The notes under the pieces are model-generated. The model was not told the origin of the DNA. It did not search any database and saw only the letters and a program-made list of their open reading frames with translations. DNA of 52,378 nt, taken from NCBI GenBank assembly GCA_017449935.1, contig JAFSYP010000056.1:1-52378 (forward strand), in the 5' to 3' direction. This document shows, piece after piece, positions 31,610 to 43,298 of the stretch (positions within the stretch are counted from its first letter, which is position 1; each line of letters begins with the position of its first letter). This DNA is from Clostridia bacterium. Its GTDB lineage: Bacteria > Bacillota > Clostridia > Oscillospirales > Acutalibacteraceae. A program made the position numbers and the translations under genes.

Positions 31610-32574
31610 TGCGCACCACAGAAAAAAGATGGCTGCTCGCGGCGGGCGTGCTGACGGCGCTCGGACTGTTCGTCGTCTTCGGCGTCCGGTTTATTTGCCG
31701 CAGCGACGCGGACAAACTGGCGGCTGTAAAATACGAAACGAATACCTATACGGTACAGCAGGCGTTCCGAAGCATCTCGATCGTGACAAGCACGGACGAC
31801 GTCGCTCTCGCGCAGTCCGCCGACGAAACGTGCGCCGTGGTCTGTAAGGAGCAGGAAAAGGTCAGGCATTCCGCCGACGTGCGGGACGGGACGCTGACAG
31901 TCCGCGAAACGGATACGCGGCAGTGGTACGAGCGCCTTTTCACGAGCTCGCCCGAGTCGCCGACGGTCACGGTCTATCTGCCGCAGAGCACATATGAGAC
32001 GCTCACGGTCGACGCCGATACGGGCAGCGTCCGGATACCCGCCGCGTTTCGTTTTACGGAGATCGACGTGACGACCGACACGGCGGACGTCCTTTGCGCC
32101 GCCGACGCGTCGGGCAATGTGCGGATCGCAACGGACACGGGAGACGTCGTTGTCGATAGCATTACGGCCGACACGCTCGATCTGACCGTTTCGACCGGCG
32201 ACGTGACCGTGCGAAACGTGAAATGCGGCGGCAGCGCCGCGCTGCGTGTAAGCACCGGCAAAGCGCAGTTGACCGGCTTGACCTGCGGCAGCTTCACATC
32301 GACCGGCAGTACGGGCGACCTCACGATGCAAGACGTCCGCGTCCGTGAAAAGGCGTCGGTCGAACGCAGCGCGGGCGACGTGCGCTTTGAGCGCTGCGAC
32401 GCCGCCGAGATCTGCGTCACGACCGATACGGGCGACGTGTCCGGCAGTCTGCTCAGCGACAAAGTTTTCTTCGCGCAGTCCGATACCGGCCGCATCGACG
32501 TGCCGAAAACGATCTCCGGCGGCAGATGCGAGATCGTCAGCTCGACCGGGGATATTACAATGCGCGTCGTATAA
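31609..32574 (+). CDS. DUF4097 family beta-strand repeat protein, membrane anchored
   Basis: A 321-residue protein with one N-terminal membrane helix (residues 9-29) and an outer or periplasm-side domain of repeated short strands. Repeats are visible as STGDV, DTGDV, STGKA, STGDL, SAGDV and DTGRI units, a beta-helix-like pattern typical of the adhesin-like DUF4097. It is the last gene of the PadR operon; the function of the family is unknown, with a link to envelope stress inferred from operon context. Confidence 0.85.
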   Translation: MRTTEKRWLLAAGVLTALGLFVVFGVRFICRSDADKLAAVKYETNTYTVQQAFRSISIVTSTDDVALAQSADETCAVVCKEQEKVRHSADVRDGTLTVRETDTRQWYERLFTSSPESPTVTVYLPQSTYETLTVDADTGSVRIPAAFRFTEIDVTTDTADVLCAADASGNVRIATDTGDVVVDSITADTLDLTVSTGDVTVRNVKCGGSAALRVSTGKAQLTGLTCGSFTSTGSTGDLTMQDVRVREKASVERSAGDVRFERCDAAEICVTTDTGDVSGSLLSDKVFFAQSDTGRIDVPKTISGGRCEIVSSTGDITMRVV

Positions 32575-32668
32575 AAAGCCGCGCCCGGGAAACGGATCGT
32601 CGCGCTTCGCTCGCGATGAAGTCACCTTTGGCTGCGTCTGACCATTCCCCGACTTTCCGTGATGAACC
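32575..32668. repeat. Probable degraded copy of a dispersed intergenic repeat
   Basis: Read on the minus strand, this non-coding stretch contains ATCGCGAGCGAAGCGCGACG followed by ATCCGTTTCCC, close to the widespread GTCATTGCGAGCG...AAGCAATCCG intergenic repeat of many bacterial genomes. The end near the terminator carries the 18-base sequence shared with 13407-13424. No reading frame is supported here. Confidence 0.55.
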
Positions 32669-32674
32669 AAAAAA
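32657..32674. repeat. 18-base direct repeat, copy 2 (next to the fucO terminator)
   Basis: Identical CCGTGATGAACCAAAAAA to 13407-13424, again ending in the A-run of a minus-strand terminator. Confidence 0.6.
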
Positions 32675-32700
32675 GCCCCGCTTCGGCGTGCGAAGCGGGG
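32669..32700 (-). terminator. Intrinsic terminator after fucO
   Basis: Perfect 9-base stem CCCCGCTTC/GAAGCGGGG with a 7-base loop, followed on the minus strand by C and six T. Confidence 0.9.
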
Positions 32701-32722
32701 ACGGATCGGCGCGAGGGTCTGA

Positions 32723-33871
32723 TCACATGAGCTTACGGTACAGCGCGGCGATCTCCTCCACGCTCGTATCTCTGGGGTTGCCCGGACGGCACGCGTCGGC
32801 GAAAGCGGACTCGGACAGGAACGCCACGTCCTCGTCTTTGGCGATCTTCGTCAGATCCGCGGGGATGCCGACGTCGAGGCTGAGCTGACGCACCGCGTCG
32901 CAGGCAGCCTTGCGGTATTCGTCCTGCGTCATGTCGTCCACGCCCGCAACGCCCATCGCGCGGGCGATCTCTCTGTATTTTTCACCCGTACAGGGCGCGT
33001 TGTATTCCATCACGGTCGGCAGCAGTATCGCGTTCGCCACGCCGTGCGGCGTATCGTACACGGCGCCGAGCGCGTGCGCCATGCTGTGCACGATGCCCAG
33101 GCCGACGTTCGAGAAGCCCATGCCGGCCACATACTGCGCGAGCGCCATGCCCTCGCGGCCTTCGGTCGTATTCGCGACCGCGCCGCGCAGGTTCTGCGCG
33201 ATCAGGCGGATCGCTTCGAGGTGAAACATATCGGTCATTTCCCACGCCGCCTTCGTGATATAGCCTTCGATCGCGTGCGTGAGCGCGTCCATGCCGGTCG
33301 ACGCGGTCAGGCCTTTCGGCATACTGCTCATCATATCGGGGTCGATCACGGCGACCTCCGGGATGTCGTTGACGTCGACGCAGACGAACTTGCGTTTCTT
33401 CTCCACGTCGGTGATGACGTAGTTGATCGTCACTTCCGCAGCGGTGCCCGCCGTGGTCGGCACGGCGACGGTAAAGATCGCGTGCTTCTTCGTCGGCGCG
33501 ACGCCTTCCAGACTGCGCACGTCGGCAAACTCCGGGTTCTCGGCGATGATGCCGATCGCCTTTGCGGTGTCCATTGAGGAACCGCCGCCGATCGCGACGA
33601 TGCCGTCCGCGCCGCTGGCGTTGAACGCCGCTACGCCGCTCTGCACGTTCTCGATCGAGGGATTGGGCTTGATGTTTGAAAACAGCGTGAACGCGATGCC
33701 CGCTTCTTCCAGCAGATCGGTGACCTTGGCGGACACGCCGAATTTCACCAGATCCGGATCGGAACAGACGAATACGCTCTTGCAGCCGTGCGCCTGCAGA
33801 ATGCCGGGGATCTCGGTGATCGCACCCTTGCCGTGGTACGATACGGTGTTCAATACGATGCGGTTTGCCAT
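32723..33871 (-). CDS. fucO: Lactaldehyde reductase (iron-dependent alcohol dehydrogenase FucO)
   Basis: NADH-dependent reductase of L-lactaldehyde to L-1,2-propanediol, the redox outlet of fermentative rhamnose or fucose use. The 382-residue sequence is close to E. coli FucO: GGGSSMDTAKAIG (nucleotide binding), PTTAGTAAEVTINYVITD, and the iron ligands Asp195, His199, His262 and His276 (E. coli 196, 200, 263, 277). AGGAGG lies 9 bases upstream of the ATG. It is last in the operon with rhaA, rhaD and the GH38 gene and is followed by a strong terminator. Confidence 0.93.
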   Translation of the reverse strand: MANRIVLNTVSYHGKGAITEIPGILQAHGCKSVFVCSDPDLVKFGVSAKVTDLLEEAGIAFTLFSNIKPNPSIENVQSGVAAFNASGADGIVAIGGGSSMDTAKAIGIIAENPEFADVRSLEGVAPTKKHAIFTVAVPTTAGTAAEVTINYVITDVEKKRKFVCVDVNDIPEVAVIDPDMMSSMPKGLTASTGMDALTHAIEGYITKAAWEMTDMFHLEAIRLIAQNLRGAVANTTEGREGMALAQYVAGMGFSNVGLGIVHSMAHALGAVYDTPHGVANAILLPTVMEYNAPCTGEKYREIARAMGVAGVDDMTQDEYRKAACDAVRQLSLDVGIPADLTKIAKDEDVAFLSESAFADACRPGNPRDTSVEEIAALYRKLM

Positions 33872-33903
33872 AGTTGAATATCCTCCTTTTATTCAATCCG
33901 TTT

Positions 33904-36900
33904 TTATCTCAGACGGAACGTCTTGACCTCGAACGGGCGGACGGAAAAGCGGAACGAACCGTTTTCGGCGGGGATCTCCCGCTCGTTCGTTTCCATCAGA
34001 TCGCACTCCGTCACGCGTGTGAACGGCAGTCCGACCGTCACCGTCACATCGCCGCGCACCTGCCGGGATTCGTACAGGCGCAGAATCACGCCGTCGCCGT
34101 CCTGTGCGGTCTTGAACGCGTCGACCACGACGTCGCCGCGGTTTGTGCGGATAAAGGACTTCGCGGCAGGCAGCGGACCGGCCTGCGCTTCGACAGTCCC
34201 CGCCGTCAGCGGCACGTTCAGCGCGAGCGCCTTGCGCACCGTGTCGGCCGTCTGCCATGTGCCCGCGTGCGGGTACAGACAGTAAGTGAACGTATGCACG
34301 CCATGGTCGCCTATCGGATCGGGACAGGTCGGCGCGCGCAGGAGCGTCAGGCGCATCAGGCTGTCCTCGACGTCGTAGCCGTACTTGCAGTCGTTGAGCA
34401 GGCTCACGCCGTAGTCGCCCTCGGACAGATCCGCCCACTTGTGCGCGCACTGCTCGAACTTCGCCGCGTCATAGGAATTGTTGCGGTGCGTCGGGCGGCG
34501 GATCGCGCCGTGCGCGATCTCAAAGGACGCCTGCGTATCCATCACGTTCACGGGGAACGACGCTTTGAGCATCTTGTCGCTCTCGTGCCAGTCCACGGTC
34601 GTCTCGAACCGCAGCGCGCGCTCATCGGCGTACAGCACGATGTCCTGCGTGATCGCCGACTTATGAAAACTGCGCTTGACGCGCACGACGCCGCGCACGG
34701 CGTTCTGTTCCACAGCTTCGACGCTGTCCGCCTTGTCCAGACGCCAGAATTTCTTTCCGTAATTTTTCTCCAGGTTCCAGGCCGTTTCGTGCACGCACTT
34801 GTCGATGAAGACCGTCAGCGCGTTGCCCGTGCCTGTCAATACCTCGCGGTCGTTCTCCTTATCATAGACCGACGCGATCCCGCCGTTCTCGTTGAACGTC
34901 ACGCGCAGCGCGCTGTTTTCGAGCAGACGCGCCGTCGCCGTGACGGCAGGGGCCGAAGCCGCTTCGCCGAACGCAAAGAACTTGTAGCCCATGGACGGCA
35001 CGTCCTCGGCGATAAAGCGCACGAACGTCCTGCCCTTTTCCGTAAAGCACACGCTGCGGCAGCCCTCGACAAGCGTTTCGGCGGGGGCCTCGGCCGTCGC
35101 CGGTCCCGTCACGTCAAAGCTCGTCAGATTCCACACGACGACGCCCGGCCGGTCGGCGGCGATCTGTTTTGCGGCATGGTCCAGCGCCGCCGCGAGCAGC
35201 GCCTCGCCCTCGGCGTTCAGCCGCACATAGTCCATGCGGCAGTCCTCGATAGCCTCATGGATGGACGTGCCGGGCAGCAGATCGTGGAACTGGTTCTTCA
35301 GCAGCAGCTTCCACAGCGTTTCGAGATTCTCGCGGTCATAGCCGAGGCCGGAGAACAGCGACGCCATCTCGATGCGCGAGAGCATGAACTCGCCCTTGCG
35401 GTTGTTCTTCTTGATGAAGGCCTGGCTTGTATAGGTGCCGCGGTGGTTTTCGTAGTACATCTCGTCGTTCCACACGGGCAGCTTGTCCAGATCCTTTTCC
35501 ACGGCGGCGAAAAACTCCGATGGGTGGCCCATGTGCGAGGCGGGCAGTCCGGGGAAGCGCTGCATCCGTCGGGCTGTCTCCACCATGCGGTATGTGCATC
35601 CGCCGCCGCCGTCGCCGTAGCCGAACATGCCGAACGTCATGCCGTCCGCGGCGTCGTGCTGCTCGTTTTCATATGCCGTTTCGCAAAGCTGCGCAGCGGA
35701 AAAAGCGCCCTCGTAATGCGAGCGCTGATTGTATGCCAGTATCTCCGAACCGTCTGCGCCGCGCCAGCGGAAAAGCGTGTGCGGGAAACGGTTGGTGTCC
35801 TGATTGCGCAGCTTCGCGGTGATGAAATACTTCATGCCGCTGCGCTTGATGATTTGCGGGAGCGCGTAGGAAAAGCCGAAGCAGTCCGGCAGCCAGTACG
35901 TATCGGACGACACGCCGAACTCCTTGCGGAAGAACTCGCGGCCGTACAGAAGCTGGCGGATCATCGCCTCGCCCGAAGCGATGTTGGTATCGCACTCGAC
36001 CCACGTGTTGCCGACGACGCCCCACTGCCCGTTCGCGACCTTTTCGCGCAGACGCGCGTACAGATCGGGGTACAGCCGCTTGACCATGTCGTACAGGATC
36101 GCCTGGCTCTGCGTAAAGGTGAACTCCGGATACAGATCCATCAGCAGCAGGTTGTTCGCGAACGTGCGCGCGGATTTGCGTTCGCTCTCCTGGATGCGCC
36201 ACAGCCACGCAACGTCGATGTGGCTGTGCCCGTCCATCACCACCTCGCACGGCGGCAGATGCGGGATCTTCGCGAGCGCGTCGTCCAGGAACGCCGACGC
36301 CTTCGCGATCGAGGCGCGCACCTCATCGTCGTCGAAGTCATAGTCGACCAGATGCAGCGAATCGTCCAGCGCCGCATAGACGCGGTCGCGGATAAAGGCG
36401 TCCTTGATCTGCGGGAGCGTGTCCCAGATCGTGTCGATATCGAGGACGTATTTCTCGCAGACCGGATCGATCGCCAGAAACTCCGCCGCGGAGAGCTTGT
36501 ATTCCATGCTGCGCGCGCCCTTCATCGCCGCGTTGCAGAATTCGCCGGAATTGACGCACGCCTCCAGCTCGATCCGCACCCTGCCGTCCGCGCCGATATA
36601 GCCGTCCACGGGGATCGGGACCATATCGCGCGCGATCCAGCGGCTCGAATCACGTTCGCTGACGGCGCCGACGATCTTCCCGTCGAGCTTTATGAGGATC
36701 TCGCCGCCGAAGTTCAGATGAAAATAGAGCTTCTTGCCGCGGAACGCTTCGGGCAGAACAGTCTCGGCGCAGAAAATACGCGCGCAGTCATACCGCGCGT
36801 CCCAGCGGTCGCCGAGACGCAGCGTGCCGCGCGTGTCCTCGAAAAATGTATACTGTCCGTCGCCGAGATACTGTCCGTCCACCGTGTCCCACACGTCGAC

Positions 36901-36978
36901 GCTGTGCGACGCGAGGACGGCATATTTTTGCAGCTGGCCGATCATATCCTCCAGCACAAGAGGTTTAACGGTTCTCAA
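33904..36978 (-). CDS. GH38 family alpha-mannosidase-like glycosidase
   Basis: A 1024-residue cytoplasmic glycosidase of family GH38; no signal peptide. The zinc/catalytic region is visible as DGHSHIDVAWLWR near residue 248, the nucleophile motif as YWLPDCFGFSYALPQI, and the C-terminal beta-domain is complete. The start is TTG at 36978 with GGAGG 7 bases upstream. It lies inside a rhamnose operon, which is unusual for an alpha-mannosidase; it may act on mannose- and rhamnose-containing oligosaccharides taken up whole. Exact linkage is unknown. Confidence 0.88.
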   Translation of the reverse strand: MRTVKPLVLEDMIGQLQKYAVLASHSVDVWDTVDGQYLGDGQYTFFEDTRGTLRLGDRWDARYDCARIFCAETVLPEAFRGKKLYFHLNFGGEILIKLDGKIVGAVSERDSSRWIARDMVPIPVDGYIGADGRVRIELEACVNSGEFCNAAMKGARSMEYKLSAAEFLAIDPVCEKYVLDIDTIWDTLPQIKDAFIRDRVYAALDDSLHLVDYDFDDDEVRASIAKASAFLDDALAKIPHLPPCEVVMDGHSHIDVAWLWRIQESERKSARTFANNLLLMDLYPEFTFTQSQAILYDMVKRLYPDLYARLREKVANGQWGVVGNTWVECDTNIASGEAMIRQLLYGREFFRKEFGVSSDTYWLPDCFGFSYALPQIIKRSGMKYFITAKLRNQDTNRFPHTLFRWRGADGSEILAYNQRSHYEGAFSAAQLCETAYENEQHDAADGMTFGMFGYGDGGGGCTYRMVETARRMQRFPGLPASHMGHPSEFFAAVEKDLDKLPVWNDEMYYENHRGTYTSQAFIKKNNRKGEFMLSRIEMASLFSGLGYDRENLETLWKLLLKNQFHDLLPGTSIHEAIEDCRMDYVRLNAEGEALLAAALDHAAKQIAADRPGVVVWNLTSFDVTGPATAEAPAETLVEGCRSVCFTEKGRTFVRFIAEDVPSMGYKFFAFGEAASAPAVTATARLLENSALRVTFNENGGIASVYDKENDREVLTGTGNALTVFIDKCVHETAWNLEKNYGKKFWRLDKADSVEAVEQNAVRGVVRVKRSFHKSAITQDIVLYADERALRFETTVDWHESDKMLKASFPVNVMDTQASFEIAHGAIRRPTHRNNSYDAAKFEQCAHKWADLSEGDYGVSLLNDCKYGYDVEDSLMRLTLLRAPTCPDPIGDHGVHTFTYCLYPHAGTWQTADTVRKALALNVPLTAGTVEAQAGPLPAAKSFIRTNRGDVVVDAFKTAQDGDGVILRLYESRQVRGDVTVTVGLPFTRVTECDLMETNEREIPAENGSFRFSVRPFEVKTFRLR

Positions 36979-36996
36979 TGCTATTCCTCCGATACG

Positions 36997-37812
36997 TTAA
37001 AGGTTCAGAAAATCCCTGCGGTATTCAAGACCGAACGCCTTGGCGATCTCGACCAGCTCGTCGTCGCGGATCGTGTTGATGCGCGGGCGGTTATAGGAGA
37101 GCATGTAGACCTGCGCCGCTTTTTCGACCGTTTCGATCAGGCCGAACGCCTCGTCGATGTCCTTGCCCACGCCGTACAGGCCGTGCATGCCCCAGACGAC
37201 CAGACGGAATTCCTTCATCTTTTCGGCGGTGGCGATCCCGATCTCGTTGGTGCCGCAGACCATCCACGGCAGCACGCCCACGCCGTCCGGGAAAACGACC
37301 ATGCATTCGGTGCACATCTCCCACAGCGTATGCGTCAGCGCCTTCTCCTCGAGCGGATGGACAAAGTTCATCGCCAGAAGATAGGTCGGGTGGCAGTGCA
37401 TCACGACGCGGTTCGCCGGATCGACGGACAGACGCGTCATATGGCTCATCAGATGCGCGGGCAGCTCGCTGGTGAACTTGCCGCCGTCGGAGAAGCCCCA
37501 CAGCAGTTCGGCCGTCACGCCGTCTTCGGCGATGCGGATGATGCCCAAATCGCGCTCGGGGTATTTCGGGATGTTGCGGAAATACTTGCCCGTTCCCGTT
37601 ACAATAAAGATCTTGCCGATCAGCGGCTTGGCCTCAAAGCCGGTCGGGATGGTGCGCACGACGCGCGAAAGGTCGAGGTACTCCCCCACCTGCGCTTCGT
37701 CGAGCATCCAGCTGATGTTGCCGCCGTTGCGCTCGTCCCAGCCCAGGCGGTACATATTCGCCGTGATTTCTTTCATTTCCTCCACAAAGGGAGCGCACAA
37801 AATGTCTTTCAT
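36997..37812 (-). CDS. rhaD: L-rhamnulose-1-phosphate aldolase
   Basis: Class II aldolase that splits rhamnulose 1-phosphate into DHAP and L-lactaldehyde. The 271-residue protein has GNISWML near the N-terminus, the catalytic Glu116 in SELPAH, and zinc ligands His139, His141 (HCHPTYL) and His210 (WGMHG), equivalent to E. coli Glu117, His141, His143 and His212. The start overlaps the rhaA stop by four bases. The product lactaldehyde would be the substrate of FucO encoded downstream. No rhamnulokinase is adjacent. Confidence 0.96.
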   Translation of the reverse strand: MKDILCAPFVEEMKEITANMYRLGWDERNGGNISWMLDEAQVGEYLDLSRVVRTIPTGFEAKPLIGKIFIVTGTGKYFRNIPKYPERDLGIIRIAEDGVTAELLWGFSDGGKFTSELPAHLMSHMTRLSVDPANRVVMHCHPTYLLAMNFVHPLEEKALTHTLWEMCTECMVVFPDGVGVLPWMVCGTNEIGIATAEKMKEFRLVVWGMHGLYGVGKDIDEAFGLIETVEKAAQVYMLSYNRPRINTIRDDELVEIAKAFGLEYRRDFLNL

Positions 37813-39050
37813 ACTCTCTTCACCAGCACTTCTCTCTCATAGTCTTCGATCTCCCCATACCAGTCCTCCGAAAGGCCCTGGCGGGCGAGGTATTCTTCCC
37901 AAACGTCGCACAGCGGCATCATCTTCTGTTTCTCCTTTTCAAACATCAGACGGCCGAATTCGGCGTTGTCCTGCATGGCGCGCAGCGTATCGTGCGGCGT
38001 CAGCAGCGCCGACAGCAGCGCCTTTTCCATCGAGCGCTGACCGGTCACCCACGCGCCGATTCGGTTGACGGACGCGTCGAAATAATCGAGGCCGATGCGC
38101 ACCTTGCCGAGCGCTTCGTTACGCACGATCTCCAGCGCGATCTCGCGCAGCTCGTCCTCGAACAGCACCACATGGTCGGAGTCCCAGCGCACGCCGCGCG
38201 TCACATGCAGCGCGAGCGTATCGTGGAACGCCAGAAGCGCGGGGATCTTATCCGAGACGACCTCGGTCGGGTGATAATGCCCGTTGTCCAGCAGGCAGCA
38301 TACGCCGCGCGTGGCGGCATAGTTCTGGTAAAACTCGTTGCTGCCGACGGTGTAGCTCTCCACGCCGATGCCGAAGACCTTGCTCTCGACGGCGTCGATC
38401 ACGCCGGGCAGCTTCTCACTGAATATTTCGTCCAGACTGCGGCGCAGCCGGATGCGCGGCGACAGGCGGTCGGCGGGTATATCCTTCAGCCCGTCGGGGA
38501 TCCAGACGTTCACCAGCGACGGCGTGCCCATCTCGTCCGCGAAATACTGCGCGATGCGCCGGCAGGCGATCCCGTGGCGCACCCAAAACGCGCGCACGTC
38601 CTCGTCGGGCGAAGAAAGCGTCAGACCGTTTTTGACGAGCGGATGACCGAAATACGTCGGATTGAAATCGATGCCGTCCAGACCCAGCCGCTTCGCAAAA
38701 TCGACCCACGGCGCAAAATGACGCGGCTCGTACGCGTCGCGGTCGATCTTTCCTTTATCTTCGCCGAGGAAGGCGTAGCTCGCGTGCAGATTCAGCCGTT
38801 TCTTGCCCGGCATGAGCGAGACGGCCTTTTCGATGTCGTCCATCAGCTCCTGCGCGGTGCGGGCGCGGCCGGGATAATTGCCCGTCGTCTGGATGCCGCC
38901 GGACAGGGAATCCGCGCCGTCGAAGCCGAGCACGTCGTCCCCCTGCCAGCAGTGCAGAGAGATCGGCACCCCGGCGAGCGTCACGATCGCGGCTTCCGTG
39001 TCGACGCCGATCGAAGCGAATTTTTCGCGTGCGCTTTCATAACGCGTCAT
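37809..39050 (-). CDS. rhaA: L-rhamnose isomerase
   Basis: Metal-dependent isomerase that converts L-rhamnose to L-rhamnulose. The 413-residue protein shows SLHCWQGDDVLGFD near the N-terminus, the NLHASYAFLGE and DFNPTYFGHP motifs, and LLDNGHYHPTEVVSDKI of the metal site. AAAGGA precedes the ATG at 39050 by 11 bases. It is the first gene of rhaA-rhaD-GH38-fucO behind a clear promoter. No transporter or regulator of rhamnose is in this cluster. Confidence 0.97.
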   Translation of the reverse strand: MTRYESAREKFASIGVDTEAAIVTLAGVPISLHCWQGDDVLGFDGADSLSGGIQTTGNYPGRARTAQELMDDIEKAVSLMPGKKRLNLHASYAFLGEDKGKIDRDAYEPRHFAPWVDFAKRLGLDGIDFNPTYFGHPLVKNGLTLSSPDEDVRAFWVRHGIACRRIAQYFADEMGTPSLVNVWIPDGLKDIPADRLSPRIRLRRSLDEIFSEKLPGVIDAVESKVFGIGVESYTVGSNEFYQNYAATRGVCCLLDNGHYHPTEVVSDKIPALLAFHDTLALHVTRGVRWDSDHVVLFEDELREIALEIVRNEALGKVRIGLDYFDASVNRIGAWVTGQRSMEKALLSALLTPHDTLRAMQDNAEFGRLMFEKEKQKMMPLCDVWEEYLARQGLSEDWYGEIEDYEREVLVKRV

Positions 39051-39083
39051 GTGGGTTCACATCCTTTATAAAAATCTGTATGT

Positions 39084-39112
39084 ATTGTAGCATCTCCCTC
39101 CTCCGGAATCAA
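39084..39112 (-). promoter_or_regulatory. Promoter of the rhamnose operon
   Basis: TTGATT (39107-39112) and TACAAT (39084-39089) with a 17-base spacer on the minus strand; divergent from the MIF gene promoter 33 bases away. Confidence 0.7.
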
Positions 39113-39144
39113 GGGCGCGGATACATTTTTTTGAAAAAGTTCTG

Positions 39145-39173
39145 TTGCGAAACGGCATGTTCTGTGGTAAAAT
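39145..39173 (+). promoter_or_regulatory. Promoter of the MIF-homologue gene
   Basis: TTGCGA (39145-39150) and TAAAAT (39168-39173), 17-base spacer with an extended -10 TGG. Confidence 0.65.
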
Positions 39174-39205
39174 GTATACATATCTATTTTTTGGAGGTTA
39201 TCGCC

Positions 39206-39550
39206 ATGCCCTGTATCCAGACTACCACGTCCGTCCCGATCTCCGACGCCGACCGCAAAACGCTGCAAACGCGCTTCGGCAAAGCGATCGAAGTCTTTCC
39301 CGGCAAAACCGAACGGTGGCTGATGCTGACCTTTGCGGACAACACGCCCGTCTGCATGGCCGGCGACGGCGACGCGGCCGCCGCGTTTGTGGAGGTCAGC
39401 CTTCTGGGCAGATCCGACCGCGCGCACTTTGAGCGCATGACGGCCGAGGTCTGCGATATTCTTCGCGACGTGCTGTCGATCCCGCCGCACCGCGTCTACG
39501 TCAAATACACAGAAGTCGACCACTGGGGCTGGAACGGCGGGAACTTCTGA
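39206..39550 (+). CDS. MIF-family tautomerase (macrophage migration inhibitory factor homologue)
   Basis: A 114-residue protein of the tautomerase superfamily, MIF subgroup, probably a trimeric keto-enol tautomerase. Pro follows the initiator Met (MPCIQTTTSVPI), giving the N-terminal catalytic proline. The C-terminal pattern RVYVKYTEVDHWGWNGGNF lines up with RVYINYYDM...GWNNSTF of human MIF, and a Lys at residue 34 matches the active-site Lys. GGAGG is 8 bases before the ATG. No signal peptide is visible, so release, if any, would be non-classical. It overlaps the next gene (TGATG). Confidence 0.93.
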   Translation: MPCIQTTTSVPISDADRKTLQTRFGKAIEVFPGKTERWLMLTFADNTPVCMAGDGDAAAAFVEVSLLGRSDRAHFERMTAEVCDILRDVLSIPPHRVYVKYTEVDHWGWNGGNF

Positions 39551-40011
39551 TGGGCAGCTTCGATCAGGAACGGGAGAAATACAACTTCTGCGAGACGCTT
39601 GCGCTGGAGCTTCCGGACAGATTTGACTTGATTGTCGACGGCAACGTATTCGACTGGGAGATCAAGCGCATGGAAATGTTCCGTCACGAGCGCTTCCCGG
39701 TCTTCTTTGACTGCATGGATTACAGCCGTTTCAACCATCTTCTGGCTGTCAACGGTGAACCGACGGAACTGTCCTGGTATGCGATCGCAGCCTCTGCGAA
39801 TGGCGCGCTCGATATCAGCGTGAAAGAAGAATTCTTTACCGAATGTTGGATCCGCTGCACCGAGATGAACGACGCGTTTGCGGAGGATATCCTTGCCGCC
39901 GCGCAGTCGTTTTACCAAAGGCCGCTGCTTTGGTCGCTGAAAACAGAGGATGATAAGGGCTCCAAGGTGCACACGCTGACGCTGCGCTTTGCGGACGAAG
40001 TCAATATCTGA
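39550..40011 (+). CDS. Unknown acidic protein coupled to the MIF homologue
   Basis: A 153-residue soluble, acidic protein I cannot place in a family. It has no signal peptide or membrane helix. It contains CETLALELPDRFDLIVDGN and several aromatic residues (FPVFFDCMDYSRFNHLL), and ends in a predicted strand LTLRFADEVNI. Its ATG overlaps the stop of the MIF homologue by one base, so the two are made together and may work together. Confidence 0.75.
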   Translation: MGSFDQEREKYNFCETLALELPDRFDLIVDGNVFDWEIKRMEMFRHERFPVFFDCMDYSRFNHLLAVNGEPTELSWYAIAASANGALDISVKEEFFTECWIRCTEMNDAFAEDILAAAQSFYQRPLLWSLKTEDDKGSKVHTLTLRFADEVNI

Positions 40012-40086
40012 ATCCTCGCACCCTTCACGTTTTTGCGCATACTATGTCATATAAGTATAAGACAAAAGCGGAAGGGCGTGGATATT

Positions 40087-43237
<3,151 letters not shown>

Positions 43238-43298
43238 ATGCCTCACCTCGCTCCAGTCTATGCCCGCGCCGAATAAAACATACCGAAAGAGTCATGCT

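Noticed and set aside
32160-32560. Short tandem repeats in the DUF4097 gene
   Set aside because: The repeated Thr-Gly-Asp units are protein-level repeats of the DUF4097 fold with diverged codons, not DNA repeats.
33874-37842. 1322-residue open frame on the plus strand
   Set aside because: It is antisense to fucO, the GH38 gene and rhaD, which all have clear family motifs; the composition is Arg/His/Val-rich as expected for a GC-rich shadow frame.
40021-40086. Sigma-E promoter before yunB
   Set aside because: CATACTAT fits a -10 box but no -35 element at proper distance was found, so it is only mentioned in the gene entry.
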